Below, one piece after another: positions 8,849-18,149 of a stretch of 64,000 nucleotides of DNA. The stretch comes from an uncultured Erythrobacter sp. GTDB taxonomy: Bacteria > Pseudomonadota > Alphaproteobacteria > Sphingomonadales > Sphingomonadaceae. Both the position numbers and the translations under genes were made by a program. Location of the stretch: contig CANNCL010000001.1 in the NCBI GenBank assembly GCA_947503155.1, forward strand, positions 434,001-498,000, written 5' to 3'. Positions within the stretch are counted from its first letter, which is position 1. Each line of letters starts with the position of its first letter. The notes under the pieces were generated by a model, which was not told the origin of the DNA, did not search any database, and saw only the letters and a program-made list of their open reading frames with translations.

Positions 8849-11512
8849 ATGGCCGAAAAAAACGCCCCAAACTCCGCCAAGAAGCCAACTCCGATGATGG
8901 AGCAATACCTTGCGCTTAAGGCCGAGGCTGGCGGGTCATTGCTGTTCTATCGGATGGGCGATTTCTTTGAGCTGTTCTTTGATGACGCGAAAATTGCCGC
9001 TGATATCCTCGATATCGCGCTAACATCGCGCGGCGAACATGAGGGCTCGCCGGTCGCTATGTGCGGCGTACCGGTTCACGCGGCAGAGGGGTATCTGGCC
9101 CGGCTGATAAAATCCGGGCAGCGCGTCGCCATCGCCGAACAGACCGAAACGCCGGACGAGGCCAAAGCGCGGGCCAAACGTGAAGGAAAGCCGTCCTCCA
9201 AAGTGCTTGTGGCACGCAACATTGTTCGTTTTGTCACCGCTGGCACCCTAACCGAAGAGGCCTTGCTCGAGCCGCGTAGTGCGAATTTGCTGGTGGCCCT
9301 TGCAGAGATGCGCGGATCAATCGGGATTGCGAGCTGCGATATCTCGACTGGCACAATGGTCCTGAGTGAATGCGCGCCCGAAATGCTGGGCGCGGAATTG
9401 GCTCGGCTGGACGCAACTGAAATTGTTATACCAGAGGGTTGGGCGGCGGAACTAGCAGAACGCTGCCCCGGCGCTCCAGATGAAACGGTTCAACACCCGC
9501 GAGTCGCATTTTCAAGCGAAGTCGGTGGTGAGCGCCTGTGTTCGCTGCACGGCGTTTCGACGCTAGACGGGTTTGGCGATTTTAGCCGTGCGATGTTGGC
9601 CGCTGCGGGCGGGCTTATTGCTTATCTGGATCACGTCGGGCGCGGCACGCTGCCCTTGATCTTGCCGCCCATAATGCGCGCCGAAGCATCCGGTATGGCA
9701 ATGGATGAGGCGACGCGGGCAAGTCTCGAAATCCTCGAAAGCTCGAATGGCGGACGGCCAGGAAGCCTGATCGCTACGCTGGATCGCTGCTCAACCGGCG
9801 CGGGTTCACGGTTGCTTGCGGATGACTTGGCGGCACCATTGTTAGGCATTGCAGCGATTGAAGACCGCCTGGCATTGGTGCAGTTTTGGCGGGATCGCCC
9901 CATCGAACGCGCTAATTTGCGCGATGCTCTGCGATCATTGCCGGATATTGGCCGCGCGCTTGGCCGGGTCGTGGCCGGACGCGGTAGCCCGCGTGACTTG
10001 GGCCAATTGCGAGATGGGTTGCAAGAGGCATGGCGGCTGTATGAATGGTTGATGCAAGAGGCCGACCGGCCCGCATTGCTCAATGCCGCATTGCCGCAGC
10101 TAACCGGGCACGGTGCGCTTGTCGATTTGCTGTCGCGCGCGCTGGTGGTGTCGCCGCCAACTGAAAGGTCAAATGGCGGTTTCATCGCTGACGGATATGA
10201 CGCCAGCCTTGATGAACTGCGCGATATTTCGGGCAATGCGCGCCGCGCTATCGCCGCGATGGAAGCGCGATACCGTACTGAGACCGGCATCAATTCGCTG
10301 AAAATCAAACATAATGGCGTGCTCGGCTACTTCATCGAAGTGCCCAGCCGCCACGGCGATGCGCTAATGGATGCAGAAAGTGGGTTTACTCACCGGCAGA
10401 CGATGAAAGGCGCAGTGCGGTTCAATTCACTCAGCCTCCACGAAGAAGCCTCGCGTATTTCCGAAGCTGGCGGACGGGCGCTCGCCGCCGAAGAATCGCA
10501 TTTTGAAGAATTGGTCAGCGAAGCGGGTAAAGTCCGCCAAAATATCGCCGCCACGGCCGCCGCGCTTGCCCGCATTGATGTCTCTGCCGCTAATGCCGAA
10601 CGCGCCGCAGAAGGCGATTGGTGCCGTCCCTGCATCGACGAAGCGCCGGGCCTTTCGATTGAGGGAGGCCGCCATCCCGTGGTTGAAGCCGCGTTGAAGA
10701 AAGCCGGGGACCGGTTTGTCGCGAATGATTGCGCGCTGAGTTCGCAAAATCGGCTCTGGCTGATTGGCGGGCCGAATATGGGCGGTAAATCGACATTCTT
10801 GCGCCAGAACGCCTTGATTGTTCTGATGGCGCAGGCCGGATGTTTTGTGCCTGCCAAATCCGCTCAGATCGGTTTGGTCGACCGATTGTTCAGCCGCGTG
10901 GGGGCATCGGACAATCTTGCGCGCGGCCGATCAACCTTCATGGTTGAAATGGTTGAAACCGCCGCCATCCTTGCCCAGGCAACATCGCGCAGTTTTGTGA
11001 TCCTAGACGAAGTTGGCCGCGGCACTTCGACCTATGATGGGTTGGCATTGGCATGGGCGGTGGCAGAGGCCGTTCATTCTAAAATTGAATGCAGGTGCCT
11101 GTTCGCAACGCATTATCATGAACTCGCAAGGCTGGCGGAAACCTGCGCCAATTTGTCACTGCACCATGTGCGGGCGCGTGAATGGAAGGGTGACTTGGTT
11201 CTCCTTCACGAATTGGCTGAGGGCCCAGCCGACCGGTCTTATGGCCTCGCTGTGGCAAAATTAGCTGGTGTCCCCACGCCCGTGGTTGAGCGGGCCAGTC
11301 AGGTGCTCGAAAAGCTGGAGAAAGGGCGCAGCGAAACGGGCGGCCTTGCAGCCGGGCTTGGCGAATTGCCATTGTTCGCTGCTGCCGCGCCCAAACCCAC
11401 TTCAACCAAGGAAGAAACGCTCGCCAATCGTTTGCGCGGCACCGACCTTGATGCCCTTAGCCCGCGCGATGCGCTTGATCTGCTATATGATCTTAAGCGC
11501 GTGGTTGATTAG
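8849..11512 (+). CDS. mutS: DNA mismatch repair protein MutS
   Basis: Recognises mismatches and small loops and recruits MutL. 887 residues, typical length. The mismatch-reading motif (Phe-x-Glu) is in YRMGDFFELFFDDA near residues 31-44. The C-terminal ATPase contains Walker A GGPNMGGKSTFLRQ near 642-655, the MutS signature around RSTFMVEM, Walker B LDEVGRGTSTYDGLAL and the FATHYHEL motif. The gene is preceded by a 141-base gap from divergent maeB. No second mut gene is nearby. Confidence 0.97.
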   Translation: MAEKNAPNSAKKPTPMMEQYLALKAEAGGSLLFYRMGDFFELFFDDAKIAADILDIALTSRGEHEGSPVAMCGVPVHAAEGYLARLIKSGQRVAIAEQTETPDEAKARAKREGKPSSKVLVARNIVRFVTAGTLTEEALLEPRSANLLVALAEMRGSIGIASCDISTGTMVLSECAPEMLGAELARLDATEIVIPEGWAAELAERCPGAPDETVQHPRVAFSSEVGGERLCSLHGVSTLDGFGDFSRAMLAAAGGLIAYLDHVGRGTLPLILPPIMRAEASGMAMDEATRASLEILESSNGGRPGSLIATLDRCSTGAGSRLLADDLAAPLLGIAAIEDRLALVQFWRDRPIERANLRDALRSLPDIGRALGRVVAGRGSPRDLGQLRDGLQEAWRLYEWLMQEADRPALLNAALPQLTGHGALVDLLSRALVVSPPTERSNGGFIADGYDASLDELRDISGNARRAIAAMEARYRTETGINSLKIKHNGVLGYFIEVPSRHGDALMDAESGFTHRQTMKGAVRFNSLSLHEEASRISEAGGRALAAEESHFEELVSEAGKVRQNIAATAAALARIDVSAANAERAAEGDWCRPCIDEAPGLSIEGGRHPVVEAALKKAGDRFVANDCALSSQNRLWLIGGPNMGGKSTFLRQNALIVLMAQAGCFVPAKSAQIGLVDRLFSRVGASDNLARGRSTFMVEMVETAAILAQATSRSFVILDEVGRGTSTYDGLALAWAVAEAVHSKIECRCLFATHYHELARLAETCANLSLHHVRAREWKGDLVLLHELAEGPADRSYGLAVAKLAGVPTPVVERASQVLEKLEKGRSETGGLAAGLGELPLFAAAAPKPTSTKEETLANRLRGTDLDALSPRDALDLLYDLKRVVD

Positions 11513-11567
11513 GTTTTTGCGCGGTCTTGCACCAAAACTTAACCCTACCATCGCTAAGCTTCCCGAC

Positions 11568-12038
11568 ATGTCAAAAAGCATGTTCGCAAACCCCAAAGCT
11601 GCACTCGGTTTCGCCGGAGTGACTCTAGCAATCGCCGTCGCGGCATCTTTTGCCGCTAGCGCCTATCTGCCTGGAACGGCGGAGCAGGAAGAGGTTGTCG
11701 CTGAAACCGAGGTGACCACCCCGGCTGCCGCACCATCAGCACCCGCGTCGCAAGTGGCGTGGGCTGACGAAGGTTTTACAGACGATTGGAACGAATCGGC
11801 CGTTGATACGGCCAATGGCTTTGACAGCGGCAGTCCCGCTGCAGAGACAGGTCAGCCTGCGTTTGGCGATTATGCTCCATCCGAAGTGACCCAGCCTGAG
11901 CCGCGTGAAAACGCTCCTGTGCGTGCACGTCCGGCGCAAACAAGCGGTCCACAAATCAGATCAGGAGCAGCGCCAGGTGTTGCTCCTGCACGCGCTCCGG
12001 GGTCCAATGGGCCAGGCAGCCTAGAAATCGCAGAATGA
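11568..12038 (+). CDS. Membrane-anchored Ala/Pro-rich protein of unknown function
   Basis: 156 residues, not recognised. The N-terminus has one hydrophobic stretch (about residues 12-30, GFAGVTLAIAVAASFAASAY), an uncleaved anchor or signal peptide. The rest is low complexity, rich in Ala, Pro, Glu and Gly, with no cysteines, so probably extended and periplasmic. ATG at 11568 is chosen because the frame upstream of it overlaps mutS. It follows mutS by 55 bases and may be read from the same transcript. Conservation, not visible here, would decide whether it is real. Confidence 0.55.
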   Translation: MSKSMFANPKAALGFAGVTLAIAVAASFAASAYLPGTAEQEEVVAETEVTTPAAAPSAPASQVAWADEGFTDDWNESAVDTANGFDSGSPAAETGQPAFGDYAPSEVTQPEPRENAPVRARPAQTSGPQIRSGAAPGVAPARAPGSNGPGSLEIAE

Positions 12039-12057
12039 GCCTAGTCGAATACCAGCG

Positions 12058-12927
12058 TTAGCGCGTTGGGGTCGGTGCATCGCCAGAATAGTCGTAAAAA
12101 CCGCGGCCCGTCTTACGACCAAGCCAACCTGCTTCGACATATTTCACGAGCAAAGGCGCGGGACGATATTTGGTGTCGCGCGTCGTTCTGTAGAGAACAT
12201 TGATAATGTCCAGACAGGTATCAAGCCCGACAAAATCAGCCAGTTGCAGCGGCCCCATCGGGTGATTGAGGCCCAGCCGCGCACCTTTGTCGATGTCTTC
12301 AATACCTGCGGTTGATTGACCGAGCACAAACACCGCTTCGTTGATCATCGGTAGCAAAATGCGATTGACGACGAAGCCCGGTTCATCCTGACTCAGAACG
12401 ACTTCCTTGCCCAACCCTTCGGCAAAGGCGGTTACGCGGTCGGTAGTGTCTTTCGCTGTGGCGAGACCCGGGATAACCTCGATTAGCCCCATTACCGGCA
12501 CTGGGTTGAAAAAGTGCAGACCGATGAAACGTTCGGGATCGGGCGAATGGTTCGCCATTCGGGTGATCGGTATGGAACTGGTGTTCGATGCCATGATCGC
12601 CGTTGGCGCAAGCACCTTGCCAGCACTCTCAAAAATAGCCTGCTTGATCGGTTCTTTCTCAGTCGCCGCCTCAATAATGAGGTCTGCTTCTGCCATCGGA
12701 GCGTATTCGCCAATTGGCGTAACCTTGGCCAGCAAGGCCTCTGCCGCATCCGCCTCAATCTTGCCGCGTCCTACCAGTTTGGTGACGGCTTTTTCGATCT
12801 TTCCCTTGCCCGCCTCTGCTGTCGCCAAATCGATGTCCGTCAGCATCACATGCATTCCATGCGCAGCGATGGTCTGAGCAATTCCGGTTCCCATTTGACC
12901 GGCCCCGATAACAGCGATTTTCCGCAT
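12058..12927 (-). CDS. 3-hydroxybutyryl-CoA dehydrogenase
   Basis: NAD(P)-dependent oxidation of 3-hydroxyacyl-CoA in beta-oxidation or polyhydroxybutyrate metabolism (PaaH/Hbd family). 289 residues from the ATG at 12927, which has AAGGGAA 7 bases upstream. The Rossmann motif IGAGQMGTGIAQ is at residues 5-16. The catalytic His is in HFFNPVPVMGLIEVI near 140, with the usual Glu and the NHPMGPLQLADFVGLD region in the C-terminal domain. Convergent with the preceding unknown gene; the cobalamin adenosyltransferase gene lies upstream on the same strand after 72 bases. Confidence 0.92.
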   Translation of the reverse strand: MRKIAVIGAGQMGTGIAQTIAAHGMHVMLTDIDLATAEAGKGKIEKAVTKLVGRGKIEADAAEALLAKVTPIGEYAPMAEADLIIEAATEKEPIKQAIFESAGKVLAPTAIMASNTSSIPITRMANHSPDPERFIGLHFFNPVPVMGLIEVIPGLATAKDTTDRVTAFAEGLGKEVVLSQDEPGFVVNRILLPMINEAVFVLGQSTAGIEDIDKGARLGLNHPMGPLQLADFVGLDTCLDIINVLYRTTRDTKYRPAPLLVKYVEAGWLGRKTGRGFYDYSGDAPTPTR

Positions 12928-12999
12928 GGCAACATTCCCTTCGCAAGTGCAGCAAAGCGCGGTCACTAGCGAGGAAGACGCACCGTGGCTAGCGCTTAG

Positions 13000-13575
13000 C
13001 TAGCGATTGGCGCCCGGAACCCACTTCACATCCGCCGCGCCGCCATCATTGAGAACTCTTGCAAGCACAAACAACAAGTCAGACAGCCTGTTTACATAAG
13101 CCAGCGCGGCAGGATTGATCGCAGTTTCGCCAGCCAGTTCGGTCATTGCGCGTTCTGCTGCTCGGGTCGATGCACGGGCAACGTGGGTCCGAGCTGCCGC
13201 TTCGCTTCCTCCGGGCAAAACAAAGCTGGTCAGCGGCTCCAGCGCTTCGTTCAGTGCATCGATTTGACCCTCTAACCATTCAGGTTGTGCCGGGACGATC
13301 CGCAGCACCATTTCAGACGGCGAAAAGTCATCACCTTCAGCCGGCGTAGCGAGATCCGCGCCGAGGTCGAACATGTCGTTTTGGATACGTATTAGCAGGG
13401 CCCGATGCGCCTCGCTTTGAACAGCGCAGATCGCAAGGCCGATGGCGCTGTTGGCCTCATCGACCATTCCAATGGCCGCAATGCGAGCGGAATGTTTGGC
13501 AGTGCGCGATCCATCGACAAGGCCGGTTGTGCCGTGATCGCCTGTGCGCGTGTAGATTTTGTTCAGTTTGACCAT
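13000..13575 (-). CDS. Cob(I)yrinic acid a,c-diamide adenosyltransferase, PduO type
   Basis: Transfers adenosine from ATP to cob(I)alamin to form adenosylcobalamin. 191 residues from ATG 13575 (MVKLNKIYTRTGDHGTTGLV). The N-terminal TRTGDxGTTGL motif is the ATP-binding loop of the PduO-type family, and the C-terminal RLSDLLFVLARVLN helix carries the cobalamin-contacting residues. An in-frame extension to 13599 is possible but has a worse ribosome site. It shares the strand with the HIG1 gene and gluQ upstream. Needed by B12-dependent enzymes that are not in this window. Confidence 0.92.
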   Translation of the reverse strand: MVKLNKIYTRTGDHGTTGLVDGSRTAKHSARIAAIGMVDEANSAIGLAICAVQSEAHRALLIRIQNDMFDLGADLATPAEGDDFSPSEMVLRIVPAQPEWLEGQIDALNEALEPLTSFVLPGGSEAAARTHVARASTRAAERAMTELAGETAINPAALAYVNRLSDLLFVLARVLNDGGAADVKWVPGANR

Positions 13576-13651
13576 AGACCGCCCTATGACCTCAGCCACC
13601 CGCCACGTCTAGCCGTCACTCTTTGAAGGTCAGACCTTTATAGGCCAGGCC

Positions 13652-13891
13652 TTAGCTGCCGCCGCTGGCCAGCAGCGCAATGACCGCGACCACCGCAATC
13701 GCAGCTGCTTGATATTTAATCCGCGCAAACATCGCCTTATTTTGCAACATCTGCATCTCAGTGACTGTTTCGCCCTCACCAGTATCAAGGTCGATTTTGG
13801 TCGTTTTCAAGAACGCCACGATACCGCGCACAAGCGAGACAATGACGAGGACGCAAAGAATGATGAGCACGGGGATGAGGATGTAGTTCAT
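13652..13891 (-). CDS. Small HIG1-domain membrane protein
   Basis: 79 residues with two hydrophobic helices (about 4-24 and 56-76) and a polar loop between. The second part, NKAMFARIKYQAAAIAVVAV, fits the HIG1 (hypoxia-induced gene 1) pattern of Asn-x-x-Met-x-x-Arg-x-x-x-Gln followed by a helix. Members found next to cobalamin adenosyltransferase genes in alphaproteobacteria are thought to touch respiratory complexes, but no function can be read from the sequence. ATG at 13891 is preferred over 13927 since the latter would overlap gluQ. Confidence 0.7.
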   Translation of the reverse strand: MNYILIPVLIILCVLVIVSLVRGIVAFLKTTKIDLDTGEGETVTEMQMLQNKAMFARIKYQAAAIAVVAVIALLASGGS

Positions 13892-13907
13892 GGACACAAA
13901 GTGGGCG

Positions 13908-14771
13908 CTATTCTGAAAAATTTCCACCCTTCAATTTGTGCAACCGCAGTTGCTCCGCAAGCATCAGTCCATCGTCTCCGCGCATTCTGCGCTCGGCTAG
14001 GGGCGGCGAACCCCGCCGTTTTGCGAGCTTCTTGCCATCATCATCGAGCAACAGAACGTGATGATGGCAGTGCGGCACAGGCAGCTTAAGCAGCTCTTGC
14101 AAGACGCGGTGGATGTGGGTCGACGAAAACAAATCTGCACCGCGGGTCACCAGCGTCACTCCGTCAGCTGCATCATCCAGCGTTGCGGCAAGGTGATAAC
14201 TGGCAGGGACATCTTTGCGTACGATCACAACATCGCCGAATTCGCGCGGATCGGCGATGACCGCGCCTGCGACCTCATCAGTCCAGACCAACTCGCCGAC
14301 CTCGCGCATGGCCTTATCGATGTCCAAGCGCAGTGCGGCTGGCTTGGCAGGATCGTGATGTTGCCCTTTGCAGCTGCCGGGATAGCTTATGCCATCCCCG
14401 CCGATGCGCGGTTCAATTGCCTGAATTTCCTTGCGTGTGCATGAGCAGGGATAAAGCAAACCGCGCGCAACAAGATCCTGCGCTGCCACATCGTATTTAG
14501 CTAAGCGGCCCGATTGCGACGGCACTTCGTCCCATTCCAGTCCAAGCCATTCCAAATCTCGGCGATATTGGTCAATCAATTCCGGCAGCGCTCTGTCGCC
14601 GTCGATATCCTCAATCCTCAGCAAGAATGCGCCGCCGGTTTCTTTAGCGATGTCATGCGCGAAAACAGCGGAATAGGCGTGGCCAAGATGCAATTGCCCA
14701 TTTGGACTGGGCGCGAATCGAGTGATCGCTGGTTCTTGCGTGGGCGGCGTTTCAGTCATCCCGAAACCCAT
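13908..14771 (-). CDS. gluQ: Glutamyl-Q tRNA(Asp) synthetase
   Basis: Truncated glutamyl-tRNA synthetase paralogue that attaches glutamate to queuosine in the tRNA(Asp) anticodon. 287 residues, so it lacks the anticodon-binding domain of GltX. The class I HIGH-type motif is APSPNGQLHLGHAYSA near the N-terminus, and the KMSKS-like motif is KKLAKRRGSP near 255. A four-residue zinc site is suggested by CSCTRKE and by YPGSCKG in between. Start at 14771 or 14759 cannot be decided. queC, which belongs to the queuosine pathway that feeds this enzyme, is at 29470. Confidence 0.92.
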   Translation of the reverse strand: MGFGMTETPPTQEPAITRFAPSPNGQLHLGHAYSAVFAHDIAKETGGAFLLRIEDIDGDRALPELIDQYRRDLEWLGLEWDEVPSQSGRLAKYDVAAQDLVARGLLYPCSCTRKEIQAIEPRIGGDGISYPGSCKGQHHDPAKPAALRLDIDKAMREVGELVWTDEVAGAVIADPREFGDVVIVRKDVPASYHLAATLDDAADGVTLVTRGADLFSSTHIHRVLQELLKLPVPHCHHHVLLLDDDGKKLAKRRGSPPLAERRMRGDDGLMLAEQLRLHKLKGGNFSE

Positions 14772-14892
14772 GCCATAGGTCCGCTCCTCCGGCTATTGCT
14801 CCGGCACGACGCATCAATCCCTGTGGATAGCGAATGCATGATGGCTTTGACTCTTTCCCATGCCATTGCATGTTGCAGTCAATCAGGGAGGA

Positions 14893-15510
14893 ATGCTCAA
14901 CGTGTTCAAAGCCGAACTGATCGAAACGGCAGCGAAATTCCGCAATGCAAGCGCAGATCCAGATAGCGATCTGTCGGCGTGCCCCGCGCTCGTGTTGAAT
15001 GCGGATTACACACCGCTTTCCTACTACCCGCTAAGCCTGTGGCCTTGGCAAACCGCGATTAAGTCGGTTTTTCTGGATCGCGTCGATATCGTCGAAAGCT
15101 ATGACCGCGAGGTTCATTCACCATCGCTAGATATGAAGATACCCAGCGTGATCGCGCTGCGCCAATATGTGAAGCAGAGCGAATTTCCTCCCTTCACCCG
15201 GTTCAACCTTTTCCTGCGTGACCGGTTTCAATGCCAATATTGCGGCAAGGGAGAGAGCTTAACCTTCGACCATGTGATCCCTCGCCGATTGGGCGGAAAG
15301 ACCACTTGGGAGAATATCATCACCGCTTGTGCCACGTGCAATATGAAGAAAGGCGGGCGAACGCCCAAACAGGCGAAGATGCCAATACAGATGAAAGCAA
15401 TCCGCCCAACGAGTTGGCAATTGCAACAGCATGGCAAGCAATTCCCGCCAAATTATCTGCATGAGACCTGGCGGGACTGGCTGTATTGGGACATTGAGCT
15501 GGAAGCTTAA
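14893..15510 (+). CDS. HNH endonuclease
   Basis: 205 residues. The C-terminal half has a zinc-binding CQYCGKG pair, the HNH core FDHVIPRRLGGKTTWENII and a second CATCNMKKGG pair, so metal-bound HNH nuclease activity is likely. The N-terminal part (ALVLNADYTPLSYYPLSLWP) is typical of the widespread chromosomal HNH family also found in cyanobacteria and alphaproteobacteria, whose biological role is not established. Start is unsettled: GGGAGGA lies only one base before ATG 14893 but nine before an in-frame GTG at 14902. It does not sit beside a methylase or restriction gene. Confidence 0.88.
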   Translation: MLNVFKAELIETAAKFRNASADPDSDLSACPALVLNADYTPLSYYPLSLWPWQTAIKSVFLDRVDIVESYDREVHSPSLDMKIPSVIALRQYVKQSEFPPFTRFNLFLRDRFQCQYCGKGESLTFDHVIPRRLGGKTTWENIITACATCNMKKGGRTPKQAKMPIQMKAIRPTSWQLQQHGKQFPPNYLHETWRDWLYWDIELEA

Positions 15511-15553
15511 GCCTGCTCGGCCGAACCCGCGGCTAAAGTCAGTCTTCTCAGCC

Positions 15554-15997
15554 CTAGCCCTCGATTATGCGGGTTTCAGGATGATGTTTATCGAGGTGTT
15601 TCTTGATGATGCGCAGGTTGCGAGTGTTCGACCGGAACACAAAATCCGCAGCATCGCCCACGACCGGCACCAGGCCGAGTACCGTATCAAAGGCGACATT
15701 CGCGCCCATACGGGTGAGGTGCCATTTGGACAGCCCCAGATTACGCGCTTCCCAAACCATGTAAGCGCCCATTGCAGTCGTGACGATGTCGCCGAGCACC
15801 GGAACAAGCCCGATTAGCGCATCGAGACCGATCGGCACATTGATCCCCGGAATACGGAAACTCCGCTCCAGCAACAACTCCATCGCCTCAACACGCGCAC
15901 GAATAGAAGCAGGGTCAGTGCCGGTTGGCAGCGTCAGTCCCATCACCTGAGGATTGCCATCAATTCCATCAAAACGCGGTCCATCTGGGCCGTTCAT
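15554..15997 (-). CDS. DUF4112 membrane protein
   Basis: 147 residues matching the DUF4112 pattern: an amphipathic N-terminal helix with LLERSFRIPGINVPIGLDALIGL, then two related hydrophobic hairpins with the repeated LIGLVPVLGDIVT and VLGLVPVVGDAAD motifs. These Gly-Asp hairpins suggest a two-hairpin membrane protein. Function of the family is unknown. The ATG at 15997 has AGGAGAC close upstream. It follows the peptide-binding lipoprotein gene on the same strand by 18 bases and may be co-transcribed with it. Confidence 0.85.
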   Translation of the reverse strand: MNGPDGPRFDGIDGNPQVMGLTLPTGTDPASIRARVEAMELLLERSFRIPGINVPIGLDALIGLVPVLGDIVTTAMGAYMVWEARNLGLSKWHLTRMGANVAFDTVLGLVPVVGDAADFVFRSNTRNLRIIKKHLDKHHPETRIIEG

Positions 15998-16015
15998 GTC
16001 GGTCTCCTTCTTCCC

Positions 16016-17485
16016 TTAAGTGGTGGGTTGAGAGAGCGGGAACAAGGGGTGAAGCCCCCATTGGTTCGCCTGATACCCGCTTACCGCGCCGCGAACGAGC
16101 GACCAACGTACCGGTACACCAAGCGGAATAAACACCTCAGCCGCCATCAATTCCGCATGGGCATCGGCGAGCAGAGCTTGCTTGGCCTCTGGATCGCGGA
16201 GGTTTAGTGATTCGCGCACCAGCGCATCCGCTTCCTCAGAGCATAACCCAAGCTCAAGCGAGCAATTCAGCTGATTAAGGAACCATCGCGGCGACGAATA
16301 TCGGGCCAAGCGGTCCCGCAGCTCAAGCTCTGCGCCCTCACCTAACCCTGCCCGAACTGCGGTGATTCCAATCGGTTGCCACGCGCCTTCAAGTTGCTCG
16401 AATAGGAGGTCGCTGCCCGGCCCTTCCGGCAATCCGACACGTACAGTCGCAGATTGATCACCGGCAGGCTCCCACGCAGCGATGCGCGCGCGCGCGACGG
16501 CTCGCCGTTCCTCGACAGTCAGCTCAGACCATCTGTTTTCTGGATATTGCAGCGGGGAAAATTGCTCTTGAGGGACGATCCATGTCTCCGCTTGCCAGCC
16601 GCCAAGGCCGAATGGTTGGATCAATTCCGCTCGGTCTATCGCCATCGCCAAAGCCTCGCGCCGCGCGGGATCAGCCAACACGCCAGTATCGCTGCGAATA
16701 ATCAGACCAAAAAGCCCGAGCGCGGGATCAACTTGAACGGTGCCGCGCGAAAGCGGTCCCAATTGCGCCAGTGGAAAATCTGCGATTGTTCCGCCCACTA
16801 AGAGGTCAACATCGCCGCTGGTGAATGCTTCGACCGCTTTTTGCCCGGTGATTGCGCGCACCGTCATGTCACGCGATACATCTTCCCAATCTTCTCTGGC
16901 TGGCAACCCGCGTTCCTGCGGCGCGAGTGCCGTGAGCCGGGCTAGCCCCGTTTCATCGTCACGCGCCAAAACCATCGGGCCAGCGCCGCTTCCGCGATTG
17001 ACAAAGCCAAGCTCTGGCTGAGCAAGAAGGCGCAGGAAATCAGGCATTGGCCCGGAAAGGCGCAATTCAACCACGCGCCCTGTCATGGCGCGAATTTCGG
17101 TCACTTTGGCAAGATCAAGCCCAAGCGAAGTTCCGTCCAATTGGCGGATTGATTCTTCCAACAAGATACGCACCTGAGATGCGGTTATCGGTTCACCATC
17201 GGGCCAATCCGAATTGCGAAGGCGAAAAATATAACTTAGCCCGTCATCCGTAACGATCCAACGCTCTGCAATTGCGGGGACAACCTGCCCAGCTGGGTCA
17301 AGTGCGACAAGCCCTTCATTGGTCGTAGCCCGAATGTGCTGAGCAGCAGCCGACAGGCGCACTCCATCTTCGAACAAGGCGTCTTGTTCGCCAATCAAGG
17401 CCACATTGACTGGTCCGCGATCTGCCGCGGAGCCGCAAGCGTTTAGCGCCAATGCCAGAATGAAGATGAATGAGACTCGCAACAT
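16016..17485 (-). CDS. Peptide/oligosaccharide-type ABC transporter substrate-binding lipoprotein
   Basis: 489 residues, family 5 extracellular solute-binding protein (OppA/DppA type). The signal peptide ends in the lipobox LNAC, giving a lipid-anchored Cys at about residue 17. SBP_bac_5 features include AERWIVTDDGLSYIFRLR and WPDGEPITASQV near residue 95. No permease or ATPase gene is adjacent, so it is an orphan binding protein, or its transporter is elsewhere. Specific ligand cannot be read from the sequence. Confidence 0.85.
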   Translation of the reverse strand: MLRVSFIFILALALNACGSAADRGPVNVALIGEQDALFEDGVRLSAAAQHIRATTNEGLVALDPAGQVVPAIAERWIVTDDGLSYIFRLRNSDWPDGEPITASQVRILLEESIRQLDGTSLGLDLAKVTEIRAMTGRVVELRLSGPMPDFLRLLAQPELGFVNRGSGAGPMVLARDDETGLARLTALAPQERGLPAREDWEDVSRDMTVRAITGQKAVEAFTSGDVDLLVGGTIADFPLAQLGPLSRGTVQVDPALGLFGLIIRSDTGVLADPARREALAMAIDRAELIQPFGLGGWQAETWIVPQEQFSPLQYPENRWSELTVEERRAVARARIAAWEPAGDQSATVRVGLPEGPGSDLLFEQLEGAWQPIGITAVRAGLGEGAELELRDRLARYSSPRWFLNQLNCSLELGLCSEEADALVRESLNLRDPEAKQALLADAHAELMAAEVFIPLGVPVRWSLVRGAVSGYQANQWGLHPLFPLSQPTT

Positions 17486-17562
17486 GCGTGCAAGGCTAGC
17501 AGCTTGTGAGCGTTAGGTCAGCGCGCAGGCGCGCTTCTTTACGCAGGAAATGCGCGGCAGCA

Positions 17563-17940
17563 TTAAACCTTGCGCAGGCTTCTCTGTTCCGGCGGAGGCG
17601 GCGCGCGGTGCACATAGGACGTGGAACCCTTAGAACCCGCGCCTAGATCATTCTCATCTGCGGGTTTGCGTGCTCGCTGCGAATCAATCTCTTCGTCGAA
17701 CGCAATGCCAAAACGTTGATCCTGAACCCACGCAACATTGCCGCCGACCTTACCGATATTGCGTAGCTCAACCTCAACACGGTTCCCACGCTTCACTGGC
17801 GCAGGGCCTTCGCCCATCATACCGCCGTCAGAAAGATTTCGAACGCGGACACGATGTTGATCGCTCTCTTGCTCAACGCGCACGCCGGCAAGCAAGAAAA
17901 GGCTGTCGCGTGACACGCTTCTGGTTTCGAGACCCGTCAT
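17563..17940 (-). CDS. PilZ-domain protein
   Basis: 125 residues from ATG 17940, which has AGGAGA about 10 bases upstream. The single PilZ domain has an N-terminal Arg-rich lead and the DxSxxG-type motif in RVRVRNLSDGGMMGEG, consistent with cyclic di-GMP binding; the first motif is weak (GVRVEQ), so binding is not certain. The last 35 residues are polar and probably disordered. Candidate adaptor linking c-di-GMP to motility or envelope functions. It stands alone between the binding-protein gene and dksA. Confidence 0.75.
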   Translation of the reverse strand: MTGLETRSVSRDSLFLLAGVRVEQESDQHRVRVRNLSDGGMMGEGPAPVKRGNRVEVELRNIGKVGGNVAWVQDQRFGIAFDEEIDSQRARKPADENDLGAGSKGSTSYVHRAPPPPEQRSLRKV

Positions 17941-18149
17941 CTTACCACTTTCTCCTAAAGCGTATCCGGTATTGCCCTGATAGACTTGCACTGCCGCGCA
18001 ACGTCATCTCGCTGCGTTATGCCAATGGACGTAGGAGAGCGCGGTAAATGGTCCGTTAATTTAATCCCGCTGCTGAGGCGATGCTGTTGCCTGTCCCAAA
18101 CTGACACGGTTTTCAGCAAAGCTTCGACCAAGCAATGGTCGCAGAAACC

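Noticed and set aside
14819-14828. DnaA-box-like TGTGGATAG
   Set aside because: Single copy with one mismatch and no AT-rich or clustered boxes nearby; not an origin.
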